DNA of 9,853 nucleotides, taken from JANWHZ01 sp041487535. Lineage in GTDB: Bacteria; Patescibacteriota; Saccharimonadia; Saccharimonadales; UBA4665. Below are positions 1 through 6,328 of the stretch, piece after piece. Position 1 is the first letter of the stretch. Each line of letters opens with the position of its first letter. The notes below the pieces were generated by a model. The model saw only the letters and a program-made list of their open reading frames with translations, did no database searches and was not told where the DNA came from. Location: assembly GCA_041487535.1 (NCBI GenBank), contig JBGPNM010000046.1:1-9853 (forward strand), in the 5' to 3' direction. The position numbers and the translations under genes were made by a program.

Positions 1-1605
1 GATGAAAGCCGCAGCAATTGGGAAAATAACGGCCAGGTCGCGATTGGTGACAGCCTTGATATCAGCGACGATGGCCGTACTCCCGCCGACATAGACACGG
101 GCATTGTCGATCGGAACGCTGTGCGCAGCGCGGCGAATCGGGCCGGCAACGTTGGCTATGGCAGCAACGCTCGAAGGATCATCTTTCAAGACCACAGAGA
201 GTACCGCAATCTTGCCACCGGGCAAAACGAGTACTGGCGATACGCTCGACACACCGACAGCGTGTTGAAGGCGCTGCCTAAGAGCGTCCAGCTGGGAAGG
301 CACAAGCGTACCGGTGCTGCGTACATAAATTTCAGTTGGGTTGAGCACCCCCGCTGGGAAGGCGCTGATCAGCTCATTGTAGCCAACGGCAGAGGCTGTC
401 CCTTTCGGCGGCTGGGAAAACGAACTAAAATCCGGTTTGTAGCCCAGTGCGAAAACACTCAAGACCACCAAGCCCACTACTACGACCAAAACCATCTGGG
501 CCGGATAGCGGGCAATCGTCGTTCCGATTTTCTTCGAAATTGTCGGCTTTAGTGATTCGCTCTTCCAGGCTTTGCTTGGCCAGAAAACTTTCTCTTGCAC
601 GATGGCCACCAGCGCCGGTATAAGCGTCAACGCTGCCAGCATCATAACGCCGACACATATCACCAAACTCGGCGCCATCGAAGAAAAAATACCGAACTTC
701 GCAAAGAAGAGCGCCGAAAATGACGTTAGCACCACTAAGGCTGCAGACAGGATCGCCAGGCCGGCGCGGCTGAGCGCAAACGTAACCGCTTCGCGGCTAT
801 GGTCGCCGGTGCGCAGGCGCTCACGATACCGGAACAGCAGGAAGAGAATATAGTCTGTGCCGATACCAAACAATACAACCGTAAAAATCACGCTTAGCTG
901 CTGACTGACAACAAACTTAAACAGTTTTGCGGCATCAGCGATTAACGCCGTCGCGATAAGATCGATAACGCCGACCGAAATTATCGGCAGCAGCCCGGCA
1001 AGAGGGCTTCGGAAAACTACCGCCGGCAGAACCAGTACCAGCAGCAATGTTCCGATACTGACAATTTTAAGCGCCTTGTCAGATGCACCTTGCGTGTCGT
1101 AACTGATCGCTTCCTGGCCGGTCACTGCGGCGGTCACATCAGTCTTACTCAGTGCCGCGTCGAGTCTGTCCCGGACAGTTTTCACTGCACTAATCGTAGC
1201 TGTGTCAAACGCACTTCCGGAATACACTACTTTACCCAGTTGGATTTTATGGTCCGGCGAAAGCTGCAGCGCACTCGTAGACACAGATAATACATGAAGC
1301 AAGTGCTGGGCAGCGAGCTCCCGGGCCGCCTGCTGTATGGCCTGCGAGTCTGCCGCTGTCAAAGCCTGCCCGGATCTGGCCTTAAACACAATAAAATCGA
1401 TGGCATTTTGGCTGTCGGGCGATACTTGTTTCGCAATGTTGATGGCTTCAATCGACTCGTAACCTTTTGGCAGGAAACTGCTCTGGTCGTTTCTTTCCAC
1501 GCTGCTCAAGCTTGGCGAGAAAGCCACAATGAGAATTGCAGCCACCGCCCACACGCCCAATACCCACCACCTGTTGCGAACAATAAAATTGCTAAACTGC
1601 CTCAT
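1..1605 (-). CDS. MMPL/RND-family membrane transporter, C-terminus cut by window edge
   Basis: Membrane transporter of the MMPL branch of the RND superfamily (YdfJ/ActII-like), which moves lipids or hydrophobic drugs with proton-motive force. I translated 535 codons with no stop before the window edge; roughly 180 residues are probably missing. Visible: membrane segment 13-30, a large outer loop to about 178, then membrane segments near 179-197, 202-222, 232-258, 278-300 and 310-335. The family signature GTDYILFLLFRYRE starts at residue 249, with D251 in the membrane. A second-half membrane segment at 370-389 is followed by a second outer domain, and the last residues enter the next membrane segment. 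The start at 1605 has an AAAGGA ribosome site just upstream and overlaps the MarR gene end by 14 bases, indicating translational coupling. The substrate cannot be read from sequence; drug or lipid export under MarR control is inferred. Confidence 0.93.
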   Translation of the reverse strand, partial: MRQFSNFIVRNRWWVLGVWAVAAILIVAFSPSLSSVERNDQSSFLPKGYESIEAINIAKQVSPDSQNAIDFIVFKARSGQALTAADSQAIQQAARELAAQHLLHVLSVSTSALQLSPDHKIQLGKVVYSGSAFDTATISAVKTVRDRLDAALSKTDVTAAVTGQEAISYDTQGASDKALKIVSIGTLLLVLVLPAVVFRSPLAGLLPIISVGVIDLIATALIADAAKLFKFVVSQQLSVIFTVVLFGIGTDYILFLLFRYRERLRTGDHSREAVTFALSRAGLAILSAALVVLTSFSALFFAKFGIFSSMAPSLVICVGVMMLAALTLIPALVAIVQEKVFWPSKAWKSESLKPTISKKIGTTIARYPAQMVLVVVVGLVVLSVFALGYKPDFSSFSQPPKGTASAVGYNELISAFPAGVLNPTEIYVRSTGTLVPSQLDALRQRLQHAVGVSSVSPVLVLPGGKIAVLSVVLKDDPSSVAAIANVAGPIRRAAHSVPIDNARVYVGGSTAIVADIKAVTNRDLAVIFPIAAAFI

Positions 1606-2038
1606 ACTGTCCTTTCTTATTCTTGACCGCGCCACTTACTTTTTCAACTAGCCCGACAAGCGCCTGCAGCTCATCGTCGCTTAGCTTACGAAACACCTTA
1701 CGCAATACCTGCGTCTTATTACGGCGGAGCCTCTGGTATGTATCTTTGCCCGTCTCGGTTATTTTTAAGACTACTTCCCGACGGTCAGTCGTACTTATTT
1801 CCCTCACCAGCAAGCCGGCTTTTTCTAATGCACCGACATGCTGCGTCGCTGCGCCGGACGTCACACACAACATTGTTGCCAATTGTTTAATCCCCATATT
1901 CCCCTGCGCGCCGACAATCATCAGCACATGGCTCTGGGCTGGCGAGTATTGAGCGTACGCAGCTTGTTCCTCGTACATCTTTTTACCCAGAACATGCATA
2001 CTATGCTCTAACTGTGAAAAAAGGATGGCGCGTTTCAT
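1592..2038 (-). CDS. MarR-family transcriptional repressor
   Basis: A 148-residue winged-helix regulator, a normal length for MarR. Dimers of this family bind palindromic operators and are released by small ligands or oxidation. The helix-turn-helix covers about residues 48-75 (GIKQLATMLCVTSGAATQHV), the recognition helix being near 60-75. The wing at 76-93 carries the family's D-R-R (85-87). Flanking N- and C-terminal helices would form the dimer interface. The only cysteine is C58, so a multi-cysteine redox switch is unlikely. It overlaps the transporter gene by 14 bases in one operon, so it most likely represses itself and the transporter. The start at 2038 has no close ribosome site: an AGGAG lies about 20 bases upstream inside the operator-like repeats, so translation may be leaderless or weak. 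Confidence 0.93.
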   Translation of the reverse strand: MKRAILFSQLEHSMHVLGKKMYEEQAAYAQYSPAQSHVLMIVGAQGNMGIKQLATMLCVTSGAATQHVGALEKAGLLVREISTTDRREVVLKITETGKDTYQRLRRNKTQVLRKVFRKLSDDELQALVGLVEKVSGAVKNKKGQYEAV

Positions 2039-2039
2039 A

Positions 2040-2066
2040 TTAGCTACTAAATAGTTTAGCTCCTAA
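2040..2066. promoter_or_regulatory. Tandem operator-like repeat at the marR start
   Basis: Two copies of TTAGCT(A/C)CTAA lie at 2040-2050 and 2056-2066, 16 bases start to start. Each is itself an interrupted palindrome (TTAG-NNN-CTAA). They begin one base upstream of the MarR start codon. On the minus strand TTGAAA and TAAACT, 16 bases apart, could be a weak -35/-10 pair overlapping them. Autorepression by binding here is inferred from position and symmetry. Confidence 0.55.
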
Positions 2067-2200
2067 TATATTAATTTCAAAACGATACGCGGCTGACGCG
2101 CTTATTCATACCGTTTAACTTAACCTGGCAAACGGCTTGCTGCACAAAGCTACCCTGCCCATATGCCCGCCAAAATAATCGTTTTTTTCGATCTCGTGCT

Positions 2201-3313
2201 TCACGGCTGCAGCCAGGCCTCGCGGAACGCGTAGAAAGATGGTTTTGGGCGATACCTGCTGTCAAACAGAAACGAGTGGGAATCGATATGGCCAAGCCAT
2301 TTGATCAGGCTTTCTCTATCCGAAATTCCGAACTCGTCAAAACTGACGCAGGATTTGGATTCGACGCAAGCCCGAACAATAGTGTACGTGATTTGAGATT
2401 CCAGCTGGTTTTTGTACGTGTTGCTACCCTTGACGAGGTTCACGTTAACATCGAACTCCGTAACATATGTCGGAACGCCGAGAGCGCCAAAGCGCTGCAT
2501 GTTTTTAATGACAGCCGCTTTGCTTGGCGGGTTAGCCGCATTAATATGCATCTGCATGCCAATGCCGTCAATCGGCACGCCTCTGGCTTTGGCAGCTTTT
2601 ATGTACGCATACGCGGCATTGGAAACACTGTTCTCGGTCTCGTCGTCAAAGTCGTTCAACAGCAACTTGGCATTCGGGTCGGCTTGGTGAGCCCAAATAA
2701 AAGAATCGTCTATATAGCTGGTACTGCCACCGGTATGTTCTCCCCACCAGTCATGCAGGCCGTAGATATGCCGAGACCTCGTAAAAGCTTCGTTGACGAC
2801 TGTCCACTCCGCTACTTTTCCCTTATATCTGCCTACGACATTGGTAATACCGTCATGCAGGATGTTGAGCAGTTGCCCCTGGCTGTAGCGGCCGTTTTTC
2901 AACCAGGCGGGTAAAAACTTCTCTTCGCCCCACACCAAATGGTGTATCTGAATCGGCATATGATTTTTTTGAGCAAAAGCCATCAGCTTATCAACCCCCG
3001 TGTAGTTGTAGCGCGCCGGGGACGGACGAAGCGAAATCCATTGCGCCTCGCCATCAATGGTTATAAATGAATATTGAGACGCCGTAATATCCGTGTAAGG
3101 TCTATCTTTCAAACGGTTCGACAACGCGTGGCTGCCGAGTTTGATTCCGTGTGATGTTGCAAGGTCTTTGAGCGGCGGCTGAGGCAGATTAGGAGTGATT
3201 GCAGAAAAGTACCAGTAGCAAAAAGCTGCGGCGGCCGCTGTAAATAAGATAATGCTAGGAATTATTAGGGCACGCGGTTTGAGGTTTTTTGGGTCTTTTT
3301 GTGCTAGCCCCAT
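2201..3313 (-). CDS. Membrane-anchored GH10 glycosidase, probable endo-1,4-beta-xylanase
   Basis: Glycoside hydrolase family 10, a retaining (beta/alpha)8-barrel enzyme that typically cleaves beta-1,4-xylan. It has 370 residues: a basic N-terminus, one membrane segment at about 17-38 with no obvious signal-peptidase site, then the catalytic domain to the C-terminus. The anchor implies the enzyme acts outside the cell while tethered. Catalytic residues are visible: acid/base E175 in WTVVNEAF and nucleophile E286 in VTEFDV. The GIGMQMH motif (H256) is present, and C316/C322 match the disulfide pair common in GH10. Several usual subsite residues differ: the classical HTLVWH motif reads HHLVWG, the TPEN-MKW region reads TIDGEAQW, and the late VWG(I/V)TD motif reads EFGISD. 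The fold and mechanism are secure; xylan as substrate is less so. It is transcribed on its own, between the Rhs array and the marR operon. Confidence 0.9.
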   Translation of the reverse strand: MGLAQKDPKNLKPRALIIPSIILFTAAAAAFCYWYFSAITPNLPQPPLKDLATSHGIKLGSHALSNRLKDRPYTDITASQYSFITIDGEAQWISLRPSPARYNYTGVDKLMAFAQKNHMPIQIHHLVWGEEKFLPAWLKNGRYSQGQLLNILHDGITNVVGRYKGKVAEWTVVNEAFTRSRHIYGLHDWWGEHTGGSTSYIDDSFIWAHQADPNAKLLLNDFDDETENSVSNAAYAYIKAAKARGVPIDGIGMQMHINAANPPSKAAVIKNMQRFGALGVPTYVTEFDVNVNLVKGSNTYKNQLESQITYTIVRACVESKSCVSFDEFGISDRESLIKWLGHIDSHSFLFDSRYRPKPSFYAFREAWLQP

Positions 3314-3321
3314 GCCTCAGT

Positions 3322-3327
3322 ATTATA
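3322..3327 (-). promoter_or_regulatory. -10 box of the GH10 gene, possibly a leaderless start
   Basis: A perfect TATAAT on the minus strand ends 8 bases before the GH10 start codon at 3313. A transcription start 6-8 bases downstream would fall on or next to the ATG, so the mRNA may be leaderless. No good -35 box is visible at 16-18 bases, and no strong Shine-Dalgarno precedes the ATG (only GAGG). Confidence 0.5.
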
Positions 3328-3376
3328 GTCTGACTACAAAAAATATCTACGCTTATGGTCTTTCTCGCACCCGGCG

Positions 3377-3415
3377 AAGTCAGACACCACCGGTCAAGCC
3401 GGTGGTGTCTGACTT
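3377..3415. repeat. Perfect 17-bp inverted repeat with 5-base loop
   Basis: Left arm 3377-3393 (AAGTCAGACACCACCGG), loop TCAAG, right arm 3399-3415 exactly complementary. It sits after the last gene of the Rhs array and before the GH10 promoter, so it could end array transcription. No U-tract follows directly: on the minus strand a T-rich run comes only about 25 bases later. The GGTGTCTGAC sequence in the arm resembles palindromes of REP-type or IS200-like elements, so a small mobile palindrome is an alternative. Confidence 0.6.
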
Positions 3416-3604
3416 ATACCAAGTAAAAAGCGGCCGATGATGGCCTCAATATTCGAAACGCTGGTGCAGCACTTGGGAAAAAGTTTACACCGTATCAGTG
3501 GTGAGATAGCTCGTTGGAGAGAGATATTAGAAGTGCCATATCATAACTACCTACTCAATAAGGAGACCAAGGACTTACATCTTCTACTTGATAGTAAGGG
3601 TTGC

Positions 3605-4279
3605 TTAGCTCTGCGATGAAAGGGAACGGCAGGGATATCCTACGAGGGTCATAGGCCGCAAAAGGGAGCCCATAACAACGGTCGGCTGCAATACGCTGGC
3701 GCCCACGCCTCCCTGCATACCGTAGTTGTAGCCAACTGACAGCAGCATTCCGCTCAAATCGCTGGAGTTGATCGGGTCTAAAGCATAGACATACGCATTG
3801 GCTGTACCGCCAGGGATAGGATCAATGCTGGTGAACCTTCCGAGTACCGCTACGTATACTCTGGCACCCATTTGGATCGGGGCTAGGGCGAGCTGTACTT
3901 CAGCGAGCTTCTCATGGCTGCCTTCCCAGCCGTAGGATGCACTACCGGTCGTATTGCCGGGACTGGACAAAGTGATGGGGTTGCCGAAGGGGTCGTATTG
4001 GTAGGTTCCGGTGAGAGTGCCGGTCATATCCGTGGTAGCGAAGACGTCGCCGTGGACATTGGGAAGTGAAAAGGTTTGCTGTGCATTACCGATGACATTC
4101 GGGCGAGTGGTCAGCAGCAGGCCGCCGGGAAGCTGGATGTAGGACTCGATGGTGGAACCGGAGTTGTCTAGGAGGAGCGACAAAGTTTTTACTCTGTTAG
4201 TAGACAGTCTTCTGTGGTCATAGTATTCTATGGTCAAAACTATTAAAATTTTACACCAAGCATGACCAAAATGCCGCAA
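3605..4279 (-). pseudogene. Rhs core fragment with truncated tip (cassette F)
   Basis: The longest Rhs-core piece in the window. From the TTG at 4279 the frame has 224 codons, but Rhs similarity begins only at about residue 32. The first part overlaps the end of the ImmE gene in another frame, and no ribosome site supports that start. Visible: a YD-type repeat (YQYDPFGNP, residues 94-102), the core end GARVYVAVLGRF (138-149), then DPIPGG and DPINSSDLSGM, which match the DPxG-type autoproteolysis region that closes Rhs shells. After M178 only about 46 residues follow. They keep the VLQPTVV piece of the stalk seen in cassette D, then leave it and stop, so no toxin domain remains. No immunity gene follows. 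It is probably a dead array-end remnant left by recombination. Confidence 0.75.
3746..4186 (-). repeat. Rhs-core direct repeat, copy F
   Basis: The longest of four direct copies of the 3' end of an rhs core gene, ending at the DLSGM codons. It reaches about 147 codons upstream of that point. It is nearly identical to copy B across the segment from YDPFGNP to DLSGM, enough for homologous recombination. The upstream limit is approximate because it rests on protein similarity to Rhs rather than on a second copy. Confidence 0.7.
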
Positions 4280-4461
4280 ATAATGAAGATCAAGCCCATA
4301 ATTGGGGCAAGCATATTGTTTAATTTTGTCGAATTTTTGCCATAGCGAAAGCCAAACATTCGATTTTGGGCGTCCAAAGATTCACGAATAAACCACTTTC
4401 TAAAGATAATGGCAGCGCCCCCAATGGCAATTAGCACTATACCGCTAGTTAGGTTACTCAT
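4243..4461 (-). CDS. Small two-segment membrane protein, putative immunity protein ImmE
   Basis: A 72-residue protein with two membrane segments (about 6-20 and 50-68) joined by a basic loop, so it is a hairpin membrane protein with almost no soluble part. It aligns along its length with ImmD: G-x-x-x-I-x-F-(R/K), a loop with G-(F/L)-R, then AP-x-x-GL-x-x-I-x-x-GIL. It follows tip E after 41 bases, and tip E resembles tip D, so pairs D and E appear to have duplicated together. The start is well supported: GGAGG lies 6 bases upstream of the ATG. Protection against the tip-E/D toxin class in the membrane is inferred from order, size and co-variation; no named immunity family was recognised. Confidence 0.72.
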   Translation of the reverse strand: MSNLTSGIVLIAIGGAAIIFRKWFIRESLDAQNRMFGFRYGKNSTKLNNMLAPIMGLIFIICGILVMLGVKF

Positions 4462-4467
4462 TTCGGT

Positions 4468-4472
4468 CCTCC
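4468..4472 (-). promoter_or_regulatory. Strong Shine-Dalgarno site of ImmE
   Basis: GGAGG, 6 bases before the ATG at 4461. The toxin fragments of the array have no comparable site, which suggests the immunity gene is meant to be translated on its own. Confidence 0.65.
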
Positions 4473-4502
4473 ATGACTAATCTTAATAAAATCTGCATAA
4501 AC

Positions 4503-4838
4503 TTACCGGACGCACGTCTCCATTATCGAAAGTCCAGGTGATCCTATACCCCACTCCCACGTCCCGTCGCTAAGGCTATAACTTCCTCCTATTAACAAAG
4601 GCGAGAAAGCTGCAACACTTGTGCTACAACCTAATGATGGATTAGACTGCGATACGGTAATGGACCAATTTATGGCAGGGGCAGTAGGGAAGGCGAACCC
4701 CCCGCTAATGTACGGATGTCTGCTATTATCGGTTTGTATTAAACCCACGCTACCCGCAAAAAGAGCGCTTCTTCCTATATTGAAATTAACGTATCCGCTA
4801 CCGCCTGCACCTGTCGGCATGGAAGCATGATATTGCAT
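4503..4838 (-). CDS. Orphan toxin tip E, no Rhs core
   Basis: A 111-residue frame homologous to the C-terminal half of cassette D. Both begin MQYHASMPTGAGGSGYVN, share a W-S-(I/L)-(T/S)-(V/F)-S segment and a CSTSV/WSTDV...AFS block, and end near G-(I/V)-GSPG. The protein is rich in glycine, serine and alternating hydrophobic residues, suggesting beta strands; there is no catalytic signature I can name. The core and stalk are missing: similarity to D stops one residue group before the first Met, where the sequence runs directly into the stop of ImmD. The ATG at 4838 has no good ribosome site. It is followed by ImmE. It is probably a silent recombination remnant, but a free-standing small toxin cannot be excluded. 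Confidence 0.6.
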   Translation of the reverse strand: MQYHASMPTGAGGSGYVNFNIGRSALFAGSVGLIQTDNSRHPYISGGFAFPTAPAINWSITVSQSNPSLGCSTSVAAFSPLLIGGSYSLSDGTWEWGIGSPGLSIMETCVR

Positions 4839-4844
4839 TGCTGC
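4792..4844. repeat. 53-bp direct repeat shared by tips E and D (copy E)
   Basis: Identical over 53 bases to 5399-5451. It encodes the start of the shared tip domain (QYHASMPTGAGGSGY). Just beyond 4844 similarity is lost, so this marks the recombination boundary of cassette E. Confidence 0.8.
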
Positions 4845-4858
4845 GCCATGTATAGCAC

Positions 4859-5071
4859 CTACAAACGTATTTTGAGTACAGCAAGGATACCAACGATTAT
4901 TAGGCCTAAGCCAAAGTAGGGGGCCACCCGCGCATACCGTTGCGTGTCTTTTTCGGTCATACGGAGACCAATTTTAACTCTATTTTCCATAACATATCGA
5001 GCAAACCTTTCCTTGAAGAAAATCATGATAAGTCCAAAGATTATGAATATGCTTCCCGCTATATAATTCAC
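4859..5071 (-). CDS. Small two-segment membrane protein, putative immunity protein ImmD
   Basis: A 70-residue protein with membrane segments at about 3-19 and 49-66, and a charged loop between them rich in Lys and Arg. It is a paralogue of ImmE (see the shared IG/FG...F...AP/AP-Y...GL...GIL pattern) and lies 23 bases after the stop of tip D. The start is a GTG at 5071, chosen because AGGAGG lies 9 bases upstream and no better start exists. Its stop is followed immediately by the broken tip-E sequence. It is inferred to neutralise the tip-D toxin in the membrane; a role as an unrelated small membrane protein is possible but the repeated toxin-partner order argues against it. Confidence 0.72.
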   Translation of the reverse strand: MNYIAGSIFIIFGLIMIFFKERFARYVMENRVKIGLRMTEKDTQRYARVAPYFGLGLIIVGILAVLKIRL

Positions 5072-5080
5072 TTAACTAAA

Positions 5081-5086
5081 CCTCCT
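5081..5086 (-). promoter_or_regulatory. Consensus Shine-Dalgarno deciding the GTG start of ImmD
   Basis: AGGAGG on the minus strand, 9 bases before GTG at 5071. It fixes the start codon and implies independent translation of ImmD. Confidence 0.7.
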
Positions 5087-5094
5087 AACCAATT

Positions 5095-5853
5095 TTACCA
5101 AGTATATGTAGTCTGATATGCAACTCCAGGAGACCCGACGCCAAGTTCGCATGACGACAAATCATTTACCTCGCAACTTGCTCCCCCTATCAGCGAAAAG
5201 GCTGAAACATCTGTACTCCATCCAGTCTGTACGTCAGTCGATGAGAAGGATAGCGACCAACCGGCTTCAGGACGATACATAAGACCTCCACCCAAATAGC
5301 CATGTACCCGTCCATCGCTGCCTAACTTAATTCCACCGGTTACTCCGAGAGGTATACTTCCGAGGAACCAACCCCCTATCCCTACGCCAATATTAACATA
5401 TCCGCTACCGCCTGCACCTGTCGGCATGGAAGCATGATATTGCATTGCTGCCCCCTGAAACCATGCTGCACTGACCGCGCCTGCTGCCGGTGCCGCCACA
5501 CTCGCTTTAGCCGCCGCTGACGTTGGCTTCGCAGCTGCCCGGTTTGCTGTTACGGTGATGCGTGCAGTAAAGACAGCATAAGAGCCTTGGATTACCGTTT
5601 TGACAACGGTAGGCTGTAGAACTGATACGTCCACTGTGCACTGAAATTGGCAGGAATACATCCCGCTCAAATCACTGCCATTGATCGGGTCTAAAGCATA
5701 GACGTAGGCATTGGCGGTGCCGCCGGGGATGGGATCGATGCTGGTGAACCTGCCGAGCACGGCTACGTATACCCTGGCACCCATTTGGATCGGGGCTAGA
5801 GCAAGTTGTACTTCGGCTAGCTTCTCATGGCTGCCTTCCCTAAAGCTGCTGAC
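5095..5853 (-). CDS. Rhs core fragment + beta-rich toxin tip (cassette D)
   Basis: Open frame from a TAG at 5854-5856; the first Met is at 5784 (229 residues from there), with no ribosome site. Residues from that Met: Rhs core end 1-42 (VLGRF, DPIPGG, DPINGSDLSGM), stalk 43-80 with YSCQFQC and VLQPTVV, an Ala/Lys/Pro-rich linker 81-108, then the tip 112-229. The tip is glycine-rich with alternating hydrophobic residues, two cysteines (204, 212) and an aromatic C-terminus; it resembles tip E only. It has no nuclease, protease or ADP-ribosyltransferase motif I can see. Core similarity begins abruptly at about 5840. A silent tip that could become active after recombination into a full rhs gene is the best inference; membrane attack is suggested by the membrane-only partner ImmD. 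Confidence 0.75.
   Translation of the reverse strand, partial: VSSFREGSHEKLAEVQLALAPIQMGARVYVAVLGRFTSIDPIPGGTANAYVYALDPINGSDLSGMYSCQFQCTVDVSVLQPTVVKTVIQGSYAVFTARITVTANRAAAKPTSAAAKASVAAPAAGAVSAAWFQGAAMQYHASMPTGAGGSGYVNIGVGIGGWFLGSIPLGVTGGIKLGSDGRVHGYLGGGLMYRPEAGWSLSFSSTDVQTGWSTDVSAFSLIGGASCEVNDLSSCELGVGSPGVAYQTTYTW
5399..5451. repeat. 53-bp direct repeat shared by tips D and E (copy D)
   Basis: Identical to 4792-4844. In cassette D it lies at the junction of linker and tip, inside one continuous reading frame. Confidence 0.8.
5659..5840 (-). repeat. Rhs-core direct repeat, copy D
   Basis: About 60 codons of core 3' end, closely matching copies B and F, with an abrupt upstream limit at 5840. 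Downstream, the stalk and linker (about 5459-5658) also match copy C at DNA level (about 6703-6880), so C and D share a longer repeat than the core alone. Confidence 0.78.
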
Positions 5854-5920
5854 CTACCGCCACCAACGTTTCGTGCGAATGGGCCACTTGGGATCGTCAA
5901 TTATAGATGCATCGTTGCAT
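5841..5920. other. Orphan 80-base stretch between ImmC and core copy D
   Basis: Neither core nor immunity gene. On the minus strand a frame ending at the TAG 5854-5856 reads ...DDPKWPIRTKRWWR, which looks like the end of some lost protein but has no start. It may be the scar of an earlier cassette. Nothing else is recognised. Confidence 0.3.
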
Positions 5921-5923
5921 CTA
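5904..5923. repeat. 8-bp inverted repeat spanning the ImmC stop codon
   Basis: TAGATGCA-TCGT-TGCATCTA; the stop codon of ImmC (5921-5923) lies inside one arm. No U-tract follows, so a classical terminator is unlikely; it could protect the 3' end or be chance. Confidence 0.4.
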
Positions 5924-6292
5924 GTTGTGCTTACCTGGCAGGTAGTTATTAAGTTGTTTACGCACAATAATAACCATTATAGTAAAGAGTAAGATAGAAA
6001 ATATTGGCGCGAAGATAAGGATGAAATATGCATCAGGCGTATTTAGACGTACAACCCTAATAATACTGTTCACCAAATTGGAGATAAAGACTAGCTCAAG
6101 AATGGACACAATAGTTAGATTACGGTCGCGTGCAAGTTTCACGACCCGTTCGTGCTCCGATGTGCCAGGTTTGTATGCCAGGCCAAAAGTCGTCCTACCT
6201 TTAACCCTAAGGAGTACTAGGTTTACAAGATATAGCATTGTGCCCAGGACTGAAATAATGCTAAAAAAGTAATAGTACGTCTCTGGCGCCAT
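5921..6292 (-). CDS. Three-segment membrane protein, putative immunity protein ImmC (YKPG type)
   Basis: A 123-residue protein with membrane segments at about 7-28, 59-80 and 88-110, and a charged loop between the first two containing YKPG at 40-43 followed by E and L. ImmA has the same layout, with YKPG at 39-42, so the two are paralogues. Their upstream tips (C and A) also share a C-terminal motif. It starts 36 bases after the tip-C stop, with a G-rich site (GGGGGG, 8 bases upstream of the ATG at 6292). Neutralising the glycine-zipper tip C in the membrane is inferred. No named immunity family was recognised. Confidence 0.75.
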   Translation of the reverse strand: MAPETYYYFFSIISVLGTMLYLVNLVLLRVKGRTTFGLAYKPGTSEHERVVKLARDRNLTIVSILELVFISNLVNSIIRVVRLNTPDAYFILIFAPIFSILLFTIMVIIVRKQLNNYLPGKHN

Positions 6293-6328
6293 TTAGATAT
6301 CCCCCCTATCAATAAATTTTACCATTGT

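Larger units (their letters stand above)
3314..3604. other. Intergenic stretch between the Rhs array and the GH10 gene
   Basis: About 290 bases without a gene I can support. It holds the GH10 -10 box (3322-3327) and a perfect 17-bp hairpin (3377-3415). A 60-codon plus-strand open frame at 3437-3619 starts with two ATGs. It has no ribosome site, resembles no family I know, and runs into the end of the Rhs fragment on the other strand. The right part may be decayed cassette sequence; I see no match to the other cassettes. Confidence 0.4.

Noticed and set aside
121..1626. Several plus-strand open frames (121-552, 572-853, 1090-1290, 1294-1626)
   Set aside because: They lie opposite the transporter gene, whose minus-strand frame shows the full MMPL signature; the plus-strand translations have no family features.
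2077..2295. 72-codon minus-strand frame between the GH10 and marR genes
   Set aside because: It overlaps the GH10 end in another frame, has no ribosome site and a composition typical of chance frames.
2276..2914. 212-codon plus-strand frame and the nested 92-codon frame at 2412-2690
   Set aside because: Opposite the GH10 catalytic domain, which has both catalytic residues and family motifs.
3437..3619. 60-codon plus-strand frame after the hairpin
   Set aside because: No ribosome site, no recognised domain, and the end overlaps the Rhs fragment; kept only as a note in the intergenic entry.
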